Assembly (NCBI GenBank): GCA_002390225.1
Contig: DGOW01000099.1
Coordinates: 30,112 to 67,720 of the forward strand
DNA from: Gemmatimonadales bacterium UBA4456
Lineage (GTDB): Bacteria > Gemmatimonadota > Gemmatimonadetes > Longimicrobiales > Gaopeijiaceae
Direction of reading: 5' to 3'
DNA length: 37,609 bases
Numbering within the stretch: the first letter of the stretch is position 1; each line of letters starts with the position of its first letter. A program made the translations under genes and the position numbers. Below are positions 8,478 through 16,926 of the stretch, piece by piece. The notes beneath the pieces were generated by a model. The model did not search any database and had not been told where the DNA came from. It saw only the letters and a list, made by a program, of their open reading frames with translations.

Positions 8478-9229
8478 CAACGGGCGCCTCCGGACCACGC
8501 GGGCTGCGTACATGCGCACAGCGTCCGTATGTGAGCGACGAGCGTCCGGATCTGTGCGTCTGAGAGGAGATTCCCGAATGCCGGCATCCGTGCGCTGCGG
8601 TCCAGCACGTAGCCGCCGGCTGCGATCCCATCGTACAGGGTGTCGTCTGGCCGAAGAGACATCAGGGTGGGGTCGGCGTGACGGGTAGGCTGCACCGGCA
8701 GCCGAGCTGAGTTCCACCCGTCGCCGTTTCCTGAATCCCCGTGGCAGGCAGCGCAATGCCGGGTATAGAGGGATGCGCCGTCCTCTTCTTCACCAGCCAT
8801 CAGGGCCGTCGGCGCCTGAGGGGCGGGGGCGTCTGCGCCGGCGCTGCTCAACGGCTGCTGATGCAGATATCGGGCGAGCCGGTCCTGATCGCCATCGGAC
8901 ATCGGCTGGTGGGGCATGATCGATCCGGGGATCTTTGCAGGGTCGGCGATTACGGCACGGACGTAGGTCAGGTCGGCACGGTCTGAAATGCCGTCGAGCA
9001 CGGGGCCGATGGCTCCGCCATCTCCGGCGATAATGTGGCATCCCCGGCAGGCGATGCGGGTTTCGAGGAGGCGTTCCGTTCGCTCTATCTGAAGGGGGGT
9101 GAGTGCGCTCGTGTCCTGCGCGTGCGCCGTGGAGCGAGGGGCGCTCACGCACAGGATAAGAAGCGCGACGCAGATGGGGTCGCGCACCCACTGGATCAAG
9201 GCGAGATCAGGCAGACGAAAGGAGCTCAA
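8477..9229 (-). CDS. Secreted dihaem cytochrome c
   Basis: A 250-residue protein with a hydrophobic N-terminal segment (about 18-31) ending APRSTAHAQ, giving an exported protein. Two class I cytochrome c domains follow. The first has CRGCH (61-65) with a Met ligand in SIMPHQPM (M105 or M110); the second has CAACH (159-163) with a Met in ARMPAFG (M215). A proline/alanine linker (about 128-145) joins them. It is likely an electron shuttle for the octahaem protein encoded next, whose ATG shares a base with this stop (TGATG). The best start is TTG at 9229, because no ATG lies before the signal segment; the ribosome site is weak, so this start is uncertain. The PQQ dehydrogenase could be another donor. 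Confidence 0.88.
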   Translation of the reverse strand: MSSFRLPDLALIQWVRDPICVALLILCVSAPRSTAHAQDTSALTPLQIERTERLLETRIACRGCHIIAGDGGAIGPVLDGISDRADLTYVRAVIADPAKIPGSIMPHQPMSDGDQDRLARYLHQQPLSSAGADAPAPQAPTALMAGEEEDGASLYTRHCAACHGDSGNGDGWNSARLPVQPTRHADPTLMSLRPDDTLYDGIAAGGYVLDRSARMPAFGNLLSDAQIRTLVAHIRTLCACTQPAWSGGAR

Positions 9230-9249
9230 TTCTCAAGGGAACGGACAAC

Positions 9250-9262
9250 GGGCCTTCGGCCC
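9250..9262. other. Small GC hairpin upstream of the cytochrome operon
   Basis: GGGCC and GGCCC are separated by three bases (TTC), 21 bases before the start of the dihaem cytochrome gene. It would fold in the leader of the minus-strand transcript. No T run follows on either strand, so a terminator is unlikely. The remaining bases of 9230-9429 show no further gene. Confidence 0.35.
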
Positions 9263-9429
9263 AAGATAGACAAGCGCGGCCGCCTCCGCCCGTGTCTTCC
9301 GTCCCCGCTCCGGGCGTAGCGCGATGATCAGGTACGTCTGTGAGGTGCGTGCGGCTGCTACGAGGGAGGTCGTTGTTGTCGAGATACCGGCGCCTTTGGG
9401 GGAGACTGCACGTGGGCATAGCTTGGAAC

Positions 9430-10287
9430 ATGAGCATCCTCTACGACTCCGGGTTACGGCCCATCGACTTCGTGCTCCATCCGACCGACCTCTCCGAGGC
9501 GTCGGAGCGTGCGTTCCATCACGCATTGGCAGTGGCCATCCGACAGGGTGCGCAGTTCACGCTGTTGCACGCGATGGGTCGACGTGCGACAGACAACTGG
9601 CCCGGTTTTCCCTCGGTCCGCTCGAAGCTCGCCCAGTGGAAGGCGGCTGGCACGCTGGACGGGCTAGCCGACCGAAACCGCCAGACGAGTGTCAGCAAGG
9701 TCGAGGTGGATATTCGGGATCCAGTCTCGGCCTCTCTGCAGTACATCGACCGAAATGCGGTCGACATGATCGTGCTCGGTACGACCGGCCGTCGAGGTCT
9801 CGCGCGGCTCGTGCGCGCGCCGCGCGGTGAACTGCTCGCGCGTCGGTCGAAACTGATGACCCTATTCGTGCCGGATGGAGCCAGCGTATTCGTAGACGGC
9901 GCGACAGGGGAGGTCACACTGAAGAGGATCCTCATTCCCGTGGACCCGGTGACCGATCCCCGTCCAGCGATGGTACGTGCCGTCAACGCGGCCGCACTTC
10001 TGGATGATCCGGCGCTCGAGATCACTCTGTTGCACATAAGCGATGGCGATGAACTCGCCACGACGGACCTGCCTGAGCTTCCGTTCTGCCGTTGGAACGC
10101 GATGCAGCGCAGCGGAGACGTAGTGAAGGGTATCCTGGAAGCAGCGGAGGACGTTCAGGCCGACGCGATCTACATGACCACGACGTGGAGCAAGGCAGGA
10201 TTCGGGCGGATCGAGGGGAGCGTGACCGAGGGGGTCCTCGCGGGCGCGCCATGCCCCGTGGTGACGGTCCCCGTCGACAAGAGCTGA
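9430..10287 (+). CDS. Tandem-domain universal stress protein
   Basis: A 285-residue cytoplasmic protein made of two UspA-type domains. The first (about 8-150) runs from PIDFVLHPTDLSEASERAF to MIVLGTTGRRGLARL with a GxxG-x9-G nucleotide-loop pattern, although the residue after the last Gly is Glu rather than Ser/Thr. The second (about 160-285) runs from RILIPVDPVTDPRPAM to GRIEGSVTEGVLAGAPCPVVTVP, where the GS part of the ATP loop is kept but the first glycines are changed. Usp proteins bind ATP or AMP and are made during stress or low oxygen; the role here is not known. The ATG at 9430 is preferred because the preceding in-frame residues are Arg-rich and unlike the family. It diverges from the cytochrome operon, so shared redox-linked control is possible (inference). 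Confidence 0.88.
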   Translation: MSILYDSGLRPIDFVLHPTDLSEASERAFHHALAVAIRQGAQFTLLHAMGRRATDNWPGFPSVRSKLAQWKAAGTLDGLADRNRQTSVSKVEVDIRDPVSASLQYIDRNAVDMIVLGTTGRRGLARLVRAPRGELLARRSKLMTLFVPDGASVFVDGATGEVTLKRILIPVDPVTDPRPAMVRAVNAAALLDDPALEITLLHISDGDELATTDLPELPFCRWNAMQRSGDVVKGILEAAEDVQADAIYMTTTWSKAGFGRIEGSVTEGVLAGAPCPVVTVPVDKS

Positions 10288-10382
10288 GTCTGCGACGGCC
10301 AGCCATGGTCGAGGGGTCGTCTCCGAACCACTTTACTGACCAACCCCGTATCGTCGTCCAAGTACGCTGTTTGGTACCTCTT

Positions 10383-11036
10383 ATGTCCGAGTCCGCATCG
10401 TCGCTTTTGCACCTGCGCCCGTTGTCGATGTGCGTGATCCTTGTCCTGGCAGTCCCCGCCACCGTGCCCGCGCAGTCGTTGCAGGGGAGCACCGCCAGCA
10501 CGTTGGGTGGTATCGCACTTGGCGCGTACTCCGGCTCCATCCTTGGCCTTTTCGGGAGCCTGCTGCCCTGCAATCGAACGTTGTACGGCCCCAAGTGCGC
10601 CGCGACAGGTGCCAGCGTCGGAGGTGCGGTCGGTGTCGCGATGGGAGGTCTGATCGGAGCACAGAACCAGGATGAGACCATCGTTCGTCTGAAGGGTGCG
10701 GGCGTCGGTGCGCTGATCGGCTCAGGGGTCGGGATCATCCTCAGACAGACCGTGCGCCAGTATGCCTGGGGAGACGCTGCCAGCGTTGCTGTGGTCGGGG
10801 GTGCCTTCGGTGCGACACCCGTCGGCAGTGGCGTGGGTCTCGGTGTCGGTGCCGCAGCGGGTGGAATCGTATGGGTCGCGTTCCCGAGGGCCGGTCTGCA
10901 GGACTTCATCATGTTCAGCCTGGCCGGTGCCGCGATCGGCGGTATGGTCGACTGGGCGGATGGCGCTGATGACGCCAAGCGAGAGGGGAGCGGGTCGCGT
11001 TTCCCACTCTCGTTCGCCCTGCCTGTGGGGTGGTAA
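10383..11036 (+). CDS. Exported glycine-rich membrane protein of unknown function
   Basis: A 217-residue protein with an N-terminal signal peptide (about 1-31, ending VPAQ). Several small-residue-rich hydrophobic stretches follow, such as GGIALGAYSGSILGLFGSLL, VGGAVGVAMGGLIGA, GAGVGALIGSGVGIIL and GSGVGLGVGAAAGGIVW. The GxxxG-type patterns resemble glycine-zipper membrane or outer-membrane proteins. Two Cys residues (CNRTLYGPKC) may form a disulfide. I do not recognise a named family. The ATG at 10383 begins the signal peptide; an in-frame ATG at 10305 has no support. The stop TAA overlaps the next gene's ATG by one base, so it is translated together with the EEP lipoprotein. Confidence 0.7.
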   Translation: MSESASSLLHLRPLSMCVILVLAVPATVPAQSLQGSTASTLGGIALGAYSGSILGLFGSLLPCNRTLYGPKCAATGASVGGAVGVAMGGLIGAQNQDETIVRLKGAGVGALIGSGVGIILRQTVRQYAWGDAASVAVVGGAFGATPVGSGVGLGVGAAAGGIVWVAFPRAGLQDFIMFSLAGAAIGGMVDWADGADDAKREGSGSRFPLSFALPVGW

Positions 11037-12166
11037 TGGGGCACCAGTTCGTGCGTACGGTGTTATTGCTGGGCGCACTCGTCGCTTCGGCCTGTACGAT
11101 CTCGCCCGCGATGGAGCGGGCTCGACCGGCGCGCTCGCTCTGTCCCGATGAGGCGCTTCGGCGCGATCAGGTCTCGCCAGCGGACACGGCAGGACTGCGC
11201 TGGTACCGCGCGGAAGAGGAGCGAGACGTGCGACTCGGGAGTGCCTGGTGTTCGACTGTCGGCGCTCCCGCCCTGGAGATGCGTCCCCGTGGGGGGTTCC
11301 CCGCCTGGGAGGCAGATACGGATCTGGATGTAGTCACGTGGAACACGGCGGTCGGCGGCGGCGACATCTTTGCTTTTCTCGACCAGGAGCTTGGGCTCGA
11401 TTGTTCGGGCTCGAGCCCTATGATGGCCCCGGGCTCACGCCCTTTCGTTCTGATGCTGCAGGAAGTGTGGCGTCGATCCGATGATCTGCCTCGTGTTCTG
11501 GCCGGCGACAGTGTGCCTTGGACGCTCGGGCCTGATCTGTCGAACGACGCACTCGATATCGTAGAGACCGCGGAGCGCTGCGGCCTTTCGTACCTCTATG
11601 TGCCGTCGTCTCGAAACGGGCCGGACGATGATCGCCGTCCGCGAGAAGACCGTGGAAATGCGATCCTGACGACGCTCCGCTTCAGTGCTCCGATCGCCTT
11701 GGATCTGCCACATGAGGGAGGCCGTAAGGTCGCCGTAGGGCTCACATCGAACTCGCCTGGGGGCGAGCGCGTCCGGTTCGTGTCCACCCACTTCGATGTT
11801 GCGTCGACGCTACTGCGCACCGTGATCACAGGAAACCAGACGCGGGCTCGTCAAGCGCTCGGCTTGAGCGACGGGATCGGCGAGGCGGAGGACGACGGAC
11901 CGTTGACGGATGTCGTGCTCGTCGGTGGCGACTTCAATACGTGGGCCGGCAACGAGTCGACACTTCAGATCATGCGGCGCGACTTTCCGGATTCGCCGGA
12001 GTGGGACGACCGAGGCACGCGCGGCTCATTTCCAGCGGACCACATCTTTTTTCGCCGCCGAGCGTATACGCAGTTCGAGCTGGAGGGCTATAGCCGGATC
12101 GAGGGCACCTACGGCTCGGATCACAACGGTCGTCGGGTCACCCTGATCGACCGCTCCCTGCGGTAG
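11036..12166 (+). CDS. Endonuclease/exonuclease/phosphatase (EEP)-superfamily lipoprotein
   Basis: A 376-residue lipoprotein (lipobox VASAC, Cys20). The EEP core signals appear in order: VTWNTAV (metal-site Asn), LMLQEVW (Glu), FVSTHFD (catalytic His region), LVGGDFNTW (Asp/Asn) and YGSDHNG (final Asp-His). This superfamily cleaves phosphodiester or phosphomonoester bonds in nucleic acids, lipids or inositol phosphates with Mg2+. Location outside the cytoplasm suggests use on extracellular DNA or phospholipid (inference). Its ATG shares a base with the preceding TAA. A second, shorter EEP protein lies at 16927-17700. The substrate is not determinable. Confidence 0.85.
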   Translation: MGHQFVRTVLLLGALVASACTISPAMERARPARSLCPDEALRRDQVSPADTAGLRWYRAEEERDVRLGSAWCSTVGAPALEMRPRGGFPAWEADTDLDVVTWNTAVGGGDIFAFLDQELGLDCSGSSPMMAPGSRPFVLMLQEVWRRSDDLPRVLAGDSVPWTLGPDLSNDALDIVETAERCGLSYLYVPSSRNGPDDDRRPREDRGNAILTTLRFSAPIALDLPHEGGRKVAVGLTSNSPGGERVRFVSTHFDVASTLLRTVITGNQTRARQALGLSDGIGEAEDDGPLTDVVLVGGDFNTWAGNESTLQIMRRDFPDSPEWDDRGTRGSFPADHIFFRRRAYTQFELEGYSRIEGTYGSDHNGRRVTLIDRSLR

Positions 12167-12535
12167 GCGGGCGCTCACACACACCACGGGCCACGCGGCC
12201 AGAGACGTACCGACCTCCAAGACCTCGTCCATGAGTCGGTCACCCAGACCCTTCTCAGACGCTTCGTCGAACGTGTCGATCCCGGTACGGCGGGCTTCCG
12301 GGAGCATGCTCAGCACGCTCTGCGCCGCGTACTGATAGTATGCTGTCCCGGCCGCCCTCCACGCGCGCCTCGAGGACCGCGTCTGAGCCCAGGCCCATCC
12401 GCTACGTGTAGACGTAGCTCAAGCGGCGAACCGCATCGATCTGATCCGTCGTTTTGCCCATGATTGTCATCACGCAGACAAATGCTTGCCGTCGGCAACC
12501 ATAGGCTGCTCGGTCAGAACGAAATACCGTTGCAT
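12167..12535. other. Intergenic stretch with possible unidentified gene remnant
   Basis: No complete gene is seen. On the minus strand, about 12350-12180 reads a protein-like peptide (AYYQYAAQSVLSML, then GIDTFDEASEKGLGDRLMDE). It has no plausible start, is preceded by frame breaks and a stop at about 12410, and stays open into the EEP gene. I could not assign it to a family. It may be a decayed gene or chance. No terminator or promoter is convincing. Confidence 0.35.
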
Positions 12536-13423
12536 ATGATTGATACGATCCAGGGCTCCGGTTCGACTTCCCAATGTGAAGTGCGACCGCTGCGGCGCGT
12601 TCTGCTGAAACATGCACGCGACGCGTTCGGTTCTCACGAGGCAGTCCGCGAGCAGTGGCGAGCCCTCAGCTACCTGAGCGAGCCGGACTTCGATGCCGCC
12701 TGCCGGGAATACGACGCATTCGCAGCACTCCTTGAAGAGCTTGGTGTGTCGGTGGAATGGATGACTGGGAGTGATGTTGGACTCGATTCCATGTATGTGC
12801 GAGACGCGTCGATCGTGTCTGATCAGGGTGTGATTCTCTGTGCGATGGGGAAGGGAGCTCGGGCCCTGGAACCTGCCGCTCAGGCAGAGGTCTTCGACTC
12901 GCTCGAGATCCAGTGCGCCGGACGCATCGAGGCACCGGGCACGGTCGAGGGCGGCGACGTGGCATGGCTTGACCGCCAGACACTCGTGGTCGGGCGGGGA
13001 TACCGGACGAATGAAGACGGGATCGACCAGCTCCGCCGACTGCTTCCGGACATCGACGTCGTGCGGGTGCCGCTGCCGCACTTCCGTGGCCCCGGAGATG
13101 TGCTCCACCTGATGTCGATTCTGTCACCGCTGGACGACAACCTGCTGCTCGTGTATTCGCCACTGATGCCGGTGCCCTTTCGTGAGTCTCTCGTCGAACG
13201 CGGTTTCGAGCTGGTTGAGGTGCCCGAGGGGGAGTTCGACTCTCAGGGGTGCAACGTGCTCGCCGTCGCCCCCCGGGTTGCGGTTGCCCTCGGCGGGAAT
13301 CCCGAGACGCGGCGTCGCATGGAAGCCGCCGGGGTCGACGTCCACTCGTTCGCAGGCCGTGAGATCAGCGTGAAGGGTTGTGGTGGGCCGACGTGCCTGA
13401 CGCGACCGCTCGAGCGAGGCTGA
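12536..13423 (+). CDS. DDAH/arginine deiminase-like amidinohydrolase
   Basis: A 295-residue cytoplasmic enzyme of the guanidino-group modifying (pentein) superfamily, closest in style to dimethylarginine dimethylaminohydrolase. Visible features are CEVRPLRRVLLKHARDAF at the N-terminus, YVRDASIV (87-94), EGGDV (138-142), catalytic His191 in VLHLMSILS, and the nucleophile Cys287 in GCGGPTCLTRPL. The likely reaction is hydrolysis of a guanidino substrate (methylarginine or arginine) to citrulline plus amine or ammonia. The ATG at 12536 is chosen because it begins close to the family's usual start; TTG 12464 and ATG 12482 in frame are alternatives. No ribosome site is clear. It converges on the GH20 gene with a 19-base gap. 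An N-succinylarginine dihydrolase or amidinotransferase role is less likely by size. Confidence 0.85.
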   Translation: MIDTIQGSGSTSQCEVRPLRRVLLKHARDAFGSHEAVREQWRALSYLSEPDFDAACREYDAFAALLEELGVSVEWMTGSDVGLDSMYVRDASIVSDQGVILCAMGKGARALEPAAQAEVFDSLEIQCAGRIEAPGTVEGGDVAWLDRQTLVVGRGYRTNEDGIDQLRRLLPDIDVVRVPLPHFRGPGDVLHLMSILSPLDDNLLLVYSPLMPVPFRESLVERGFELVEVPEGEFDSQGCNVLAVAPRVAVALGGNPETRRRMEAAGVDVHSFAGREISVKGCGGPTCLTRPLERG

Positions 13424-13435
13424 CTGGCGTCAGCC
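13418..13435. terminator. Hairpin between convergent genes
   Basis: GGCTGAC and GTCAGCC form a perfect seven-base-pair stem with a four-base loop (TGGC). The DDAH-like stop codon is inside the stem and the GH20 stop is eight bases beyond. No T tract follows on either strand, so it could act as a two-way, U-tract-free terminator or only protect the 3' ends. Confidence 0.45.
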
Positions 13436-13442
13436 ACAGCCG

Positions 13443-15056
13443 TCAGTCGTCGAGGGCCCTGTAGTTCACGCCGAGTGCATCGAAGCGCGCCAGGTGCCAT
13501 GAGATCCGCCGCAGGAAGCTCTCGTAGTTCTTGGATTCGGCAGGCGACCACACGATCTCGGACAGGGCGAGCATACGGGGGAGCAACATGTACTCGACCT
13601 GGTCACCCGTCTTCATGTACTCGGTCCACACGTTCGCCTGAGCACCGATGATCCGTTCCTTGTCTCGCTCGCGAAGCTGGTCGGGTACCGGCTCGTAGGA
13701 GTACACGGTGTCGAGTGGCAGGAATCCCCCGATCGCGAATGGCTCGTCGTCCTGCGCCTCCGACTGGTAGTAGTCGAAGTAGAGGAGGCTGTTCGGCGTC
13801 ATCACCACGTCGTGTCCGCGGCGTGAGGCTTCGATGCCTCCGATGGTGCCCCGCCATGACATGACGGTAGCGTTGGGAGGGAGTCCGCCTTCGAGGATCT
13901 CGTCCCAGCCAATCAGTCGCTTTCCGTTCTCGTTCAGGAACCGCTCGATCCGCCGGATGAAGTAGCCTTGGACCTGCTCGACGTCGTTGAACCCCTCTTG
14001 GACCATGAGGTCTCGGACGAACTGACTCTCCTCCCAGCGGGTCTTCGGAGCTTCATCGCCGCCGATGTGGACGTACTCGCCAGGGAAGAGGTCGATGACC
14101 TCGGCTAGAACATTCTCGAGAAACTCGAAGGTCTCGTCGTACGGGCAGTAGATGTCTTCGAAGACGCCCCACGTCATGGCCACCTCGAACGGCCCCTCGG
14201 TGCAGGCTAGTTCGGGATAAGCCGCGAGTGCGGCCTGCGCATGCCCGGGCATCTCGATCTCGGGGATGATCGTGACGTGGCGAGCTTCGGCGTACGCGAC
14301 GATGTCACGGATCTCTTCCTTTGTGTAGAAGCCCCCGTACCGGACGCCATCTCCGTTGAATTCATCGAGACCGTGACCGATCTGCGTCTGCTCGCGGAAC
14401 GCGGCGACCTCGGTGAGCCGCGGGTACCGCTCGATCTCGATGCGCCATCCCTGGTCTTCGGTCAGATGCCAGTGGAAGCGATTGATTTTGTAGTGCGCCA
14501 GAAGGTCGATGTAGTGCTTGATGAACTCCGGCGGAAAGAAGTGTCGTGCGACGTCGAGGTGCATGCCGCGATAGGCGAATCTTGGAGCGTCATCAATCGA
14601 GATCGCCGGGAGCCCAAACGACGAACCCGCTGACCCCGTGACGGCGCTCGCGGGCATCAGCTGGCTCAGGGTCTGAAGACCGTAGAAGAGACCCGCCGGG
14701 TCGGCCGCGCCGAGGTCGATCCCGTCCTGGGTAATCTCCAGACGGTAGCTCTCCGGCTCACCCTGACCGTCTACGCCAACCCGAAACGTACCCGACTCGC
14801 TCGGAGTGAGCGGCAGGGCCCCGCTTTCGCGGTACGGGGTCGCCCAGATATCGAAGACGGCCTGCGCGGTGTCGTCACTCGGATCCACGAACTGAATCGA
14901 GACGTCTGACGAGATCTCGAACGACCCGCTCCCGAGGGTGACCTGTTGCGGAACCGGGATGATCGAGTGTTCGGAGCCACTGCCGCACGCGCTCATCAGC
15001 GGCAGGAGCGCGAGCAGCACGAGGCGACGCGTCCGAGCCGCAGGTAGTGTCGACAT
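13443..15056 (-). CDS. GH20 beta-N-acetylhexosaminidase lipoprotein
   Basis: A 537-residue lipoprotein (lipobox PLMSAC, Cys24). An N-terminal GH20 domain 2 (about 30-155) precedes the catalytic barrel, which starts at FAYRGMHLDVARHFF (160-174). Diagnostic motifs are INRFHWHLTEDQGWRIE (191-207), IPEIEMPGHAQAAL (264-277) and the catalytic Asp334-Glu335 in YVHIGGDEAPK, then TVMSWRG and a C-terminal NVWTEYM. It removes terminal GlcNAc or GalNAc from chitin oligomers, glycans or peptidoglycan fragments by substrate-assisted catalysis. It should act in the periplasm or at the cell surface. Its ATG shares one base with the stop of the upstream aldehyde dehydrogenase, so the two are translationally coupled although no direct pathway link is obvious. 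Confidence 0.94.
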   Translation of the reverse strand: MSTLPAARTRRLVLLALLPLMSACGSGSEHSIIPVPQQVTLGSGSFEISSDVSIQFVDPSDDTAQAVFDIWATPYRESGALPLTPSESGTFRVGVDGQGEPESYRLEITQDGIDLGAADPAGLFYGLQTLSQLMPASAVTGSAGSSFGLPAISIDDAPRFAYRGMHLDVARHFFPPEFIKHYIDLLAHYKINRFHWHLTEDQGWRIEIERYPRLTEVAAFREQTQIGHGLDEFNGDGVRYGGFYTKEEIRDIVAYAEARHVTIIPEIEMPGHAQAALAAYPELACTEGPFEVAMTWGVFEDIYCPYDETFEFLENVLAEVIDLFPGEYVHIGGDEAPKTRWEESQFVRDLMVQEGFNDVEQVQGYFIRRIERFLNENGKRLIGWDEILEGGLPPNATVMSWRGTIGGIEASRRGHDVVMTPNSLLYFDYYQSEAQDDEPFAIGGFLPLDTVYSYEPVPDQLRERDKERIIGAQANVWTEYMKTGDQVEYMLLPRMLALSEIVWSPAESKNYESFLRRISWHLARFDALGVNYRALDD

Positions 15057-16411
15057 CAGACGGGCCTCGTCAGCACGCGTGTCTGTGCGAACTGCCGATG
15101 CCCGTCTCTCGACTTATGAAAGCCGAAGCCGCTTTCGCGCGCTCCAACCCAGGGGGTACCAGGCACGCCCCCCGGCGAGCGGTTCACGCCGATCATTCCT
15201 GCGGTCAGCTGGCGCGCGACAATCTCCGTCTGATCACTGTCGCCACCGAAGACCACGGCGCCGAGACCGAAGCGGGTGTCATTGGCGCGGGTGACGGCCT
15301 CATCCACGGAGGAGACCCGAGTCACGCACGCCACGGGTCCGAACGTCTCGACCGTGCTGATGTCCATGTCTTCGGTGATGCCGCTCAACACCGTCGGGGT
15401 CACGAAGTTGTCGTGGTGTCCCTGACCCCCGGTCAACACGGTCGCACCCGCGCCGACGGCTGCGTCGATCTGGGCCAGTACGTGATCCCGCTGCTGGACG
15501 TTCACCATAGGGCCGACGTCTGACGCCTCCAGTCCGTCTCCGACCTTGAGTGCCGAGGCGAGCTCACTCAGTGCGCCTTCGAACTCGTCGGCGATCGAGT
15601 CCATCACGAAGATCCGCTCTGTAGAGATGCACACCTGGCCACAATTCCGGAATGAATTGAAGGCGGCAAACTTGGCAGCCTGTTCGATGTCGGCGTCGTC
15701 CAGGACGATCATCGGGTCCTTCCCGCCCAGTTCGAGCACGACACGTTTCAGTGTGCCGCTAGCCTCTCGCATGATGTGCTTGCCGACCTCGCGCGAGCCG
15801 GTGAACGCGATCATATCGACATCGGAGAGCACGAGCGCCTTGCCCTGGTCGTCGGCGCCGTGCGCGACAACGAGGACATTGTTCGGGAGTACCTCGTTCA
15901 GGACGTCGGCATAAGCCTGGCCGCACAGCGGTGTCTCCTCGGAGGGCTTCAGGACCACTGCGTTGCCCGCCATCAGAGACGGCAGAACCATCCAGTGCGG
16001 CATCGACATCGGGAAGTTCCACGGCGTGATCGCGCCGACGACGCCCAGTGGGTCGTGGTAGATCGTAGACCGGTGTCCCCCGCGCTCCACGACGTCCGCC
16101 TGCAGAGCCTCGACCATCTCATCGACTTCGAGGGCAAGCCCGGAACCCAGTCCGCGCGCTTCCCCTTTCGCTTCCTTCATCGGCTTGCCCTGCTCGCGCG
16201 TCATGAGCTCGGCGTGAGCATCCACGCGCGCCGTGAAGATGTCCGCGGCCTGCTTCAGCACTGCAGCTCGGCCCTCGAGCCCCAGGGCCGCCCAGGTGGG
16301 ATGAGCGGCTCGTGCGCGATCGACTGCGGCCTGGATCTGGTCCGGGGGTGTGACAGGAACCTCACCGACGACGTCACCGGTCGCGGGGTTCAGGGAAGAG
16401 AGCATGGTCAT
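15056..16411 (-). CDS. NAD(P)-dependent aldehyde dehydrogenase
   Basis: A 451-residue cytoplasmic enzyme of the aldehyde dehydrogenase superfamily, most like the short succinate-semialdehyde-type members. Motifs include the PWNFP oxyanion Asn (N133), VVLKPSEETP (cofactor binding), FTGSREVGK, general-base Glu227 in VVLELGGKDP, and catalytic Cys261 in NCGQVCIS. It oxidises an aldehyde to an acid with NAD+ or NADP+; the true substrate is unknown. The ATG at 16411 matches the family's N-terminus (SSLNPATGDVV); one at 16405 is equally possible, while an in-frame start at 16489 would overlap the divergent gene region. GAGG lies about 11 bases upstream. It is the first gene of a coupled pair with GH20. 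Confidence 0.92.
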   Translation of the reverse strand: MTMLSSLNPATGDVVGEVPVTPPDQIQAAVDRARAAHPTWAALGLEGRAAVLKQAADIFTARVDAHAELMTREQGKPMKEAKGEARGLGSGLALEVDEMVEALQADVVERGGHRSTIYHDPLGVVGAITPWNFPMSMPHWMVLPSLMAGNAVVLKPSEETPLCGQAYADVLNEVLPNNVLVVAHGADDQGKALVLSDVDMIAFTGSREVGKHIMREASGTLKRVVLELGGKDPMIVLDDADIEQAAKFAAFNSFRNCGQVCISTERIFVMDSIADEFEGALSELASALKVGDGLEASDVGPMVNVQQRDHVLAQIDAAVGAGATVLTGGQGHHDNFVTPTVLSGITEDMDISTVETFGPVACVTRVSSVDEAVTRANDTRFGLGAVVFGGDSDQTEIVARQLTAGMIGVNRSPGGVPGTPWVGARESGFGFHKSRDGHRQFAQTRVLTRPV

Positions 16412-16480
16412 GGCCGGAGAAGCCTCGCGCGGCGTGGGGTCGGACAGCAGGTTATTAGAATGATGCCGAAACGCCGAACC

Positions 16481-16486
16481 GGAGGG
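16481..16486 (+). promoter_or_regulatory. Strong ribosome site supporting a TTG start
   Basis: GGAGGG sits four bases before TTG at 16491. The next in-frame ATG (16551) would remove the conserved N-terminus of the MaoC fold. This ribosome site is the main reason for accepting a TTG start. Confidence 0.6.
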
Positions 16487-16490
16487 CAAG

Positions 16491-16922
16491 TTGGGTACGT
16501 CCGAGAAGTCGGGCCTCGATCTCGTTGTCGGTCAGACTGTCAGCCGGACCATGCAGGTGACACCCGAGACGGTACGCACCTACGCGAGTCTGACCGGGGA
16601 CTACAATCCGTTGCACTTCGACGAGACGTTCGTGGCGGGGACGTCGTTTGGGCGCCTCGTGGCACACGGCGGAATTACCACGGGGATCCTGCACGCTCTC
16701 GTCGCTGAGGACATGCCCGGACCGGGTACGGTCTTCCTCAGCCAGAACTGGACGTTTACCGCGCCGGTCTTTGCCGAGGATACGATCACGGCGCGGGCTG
16801 AGGTTCTCTCTGTGCACGAGACCAAGCCAGTATGTTCGCTGCGGATCGAGGTAACACGATCAGACGGTGAGGTCGTGCTGGAGGGTGAAGCGTGGTGCTA
16901 CCGATTCCTGCCGGGAGGCTGA
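16491..16922 (+). CDS. MaoC-like (R)-specific enoyl-CoA hydratase
   Basis: A 143-residue single hot-dog-fold protein. The hydratase motif is clear: YASLTGDYNPLHFD (31-44) with the Asp37/His42 dyad, followed by GRLVAHGGITTGIL (54-67). It fits (R)-hydratases that add water to trans-2-enoyl-CoA, feeding beta-oxidation or hydroxyalkanoate synthesis. Dehydratase or thioesterase roles are possible because the fold is shared. It begins at TTG with a strong ribosome site. It is divergent from the aldehyde dehydrogenase with a 79-base gap, and is followed after four bases by an EEP gene, so the two are likely co-transcribed. No signal peptide; cytoplasmic. Confidence 0.9.
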   Translation: MGTSEKSGLDLVVGQTVSRTMQVTPETVRTYASLTGDYNPLHFDETFVAGTSFGRLVAHGGITTGILHALVAEDMPGPGTVFLSQNWTFTAPVFAEDTITARAEVLSVHETKPVCSLRIEVTRSDGEVVLEGEAWCYRFLPGG

Positions 16923-16926
16923 GACC

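Noticed and set aside
9250..9262. Hairpin upstream of the dihaem cytochrome as a riboswitch or terminator
   Set aside because: Only a five-base-pair stem with no T tract and no conserved aptamer features; kept only as a minor structure.
10500..10950. Glycine-rich repeats as a possible DNA repeat
   Set aside because: The repetition is at the protein level (small residues in membrane helices); DNA units do not match one another.
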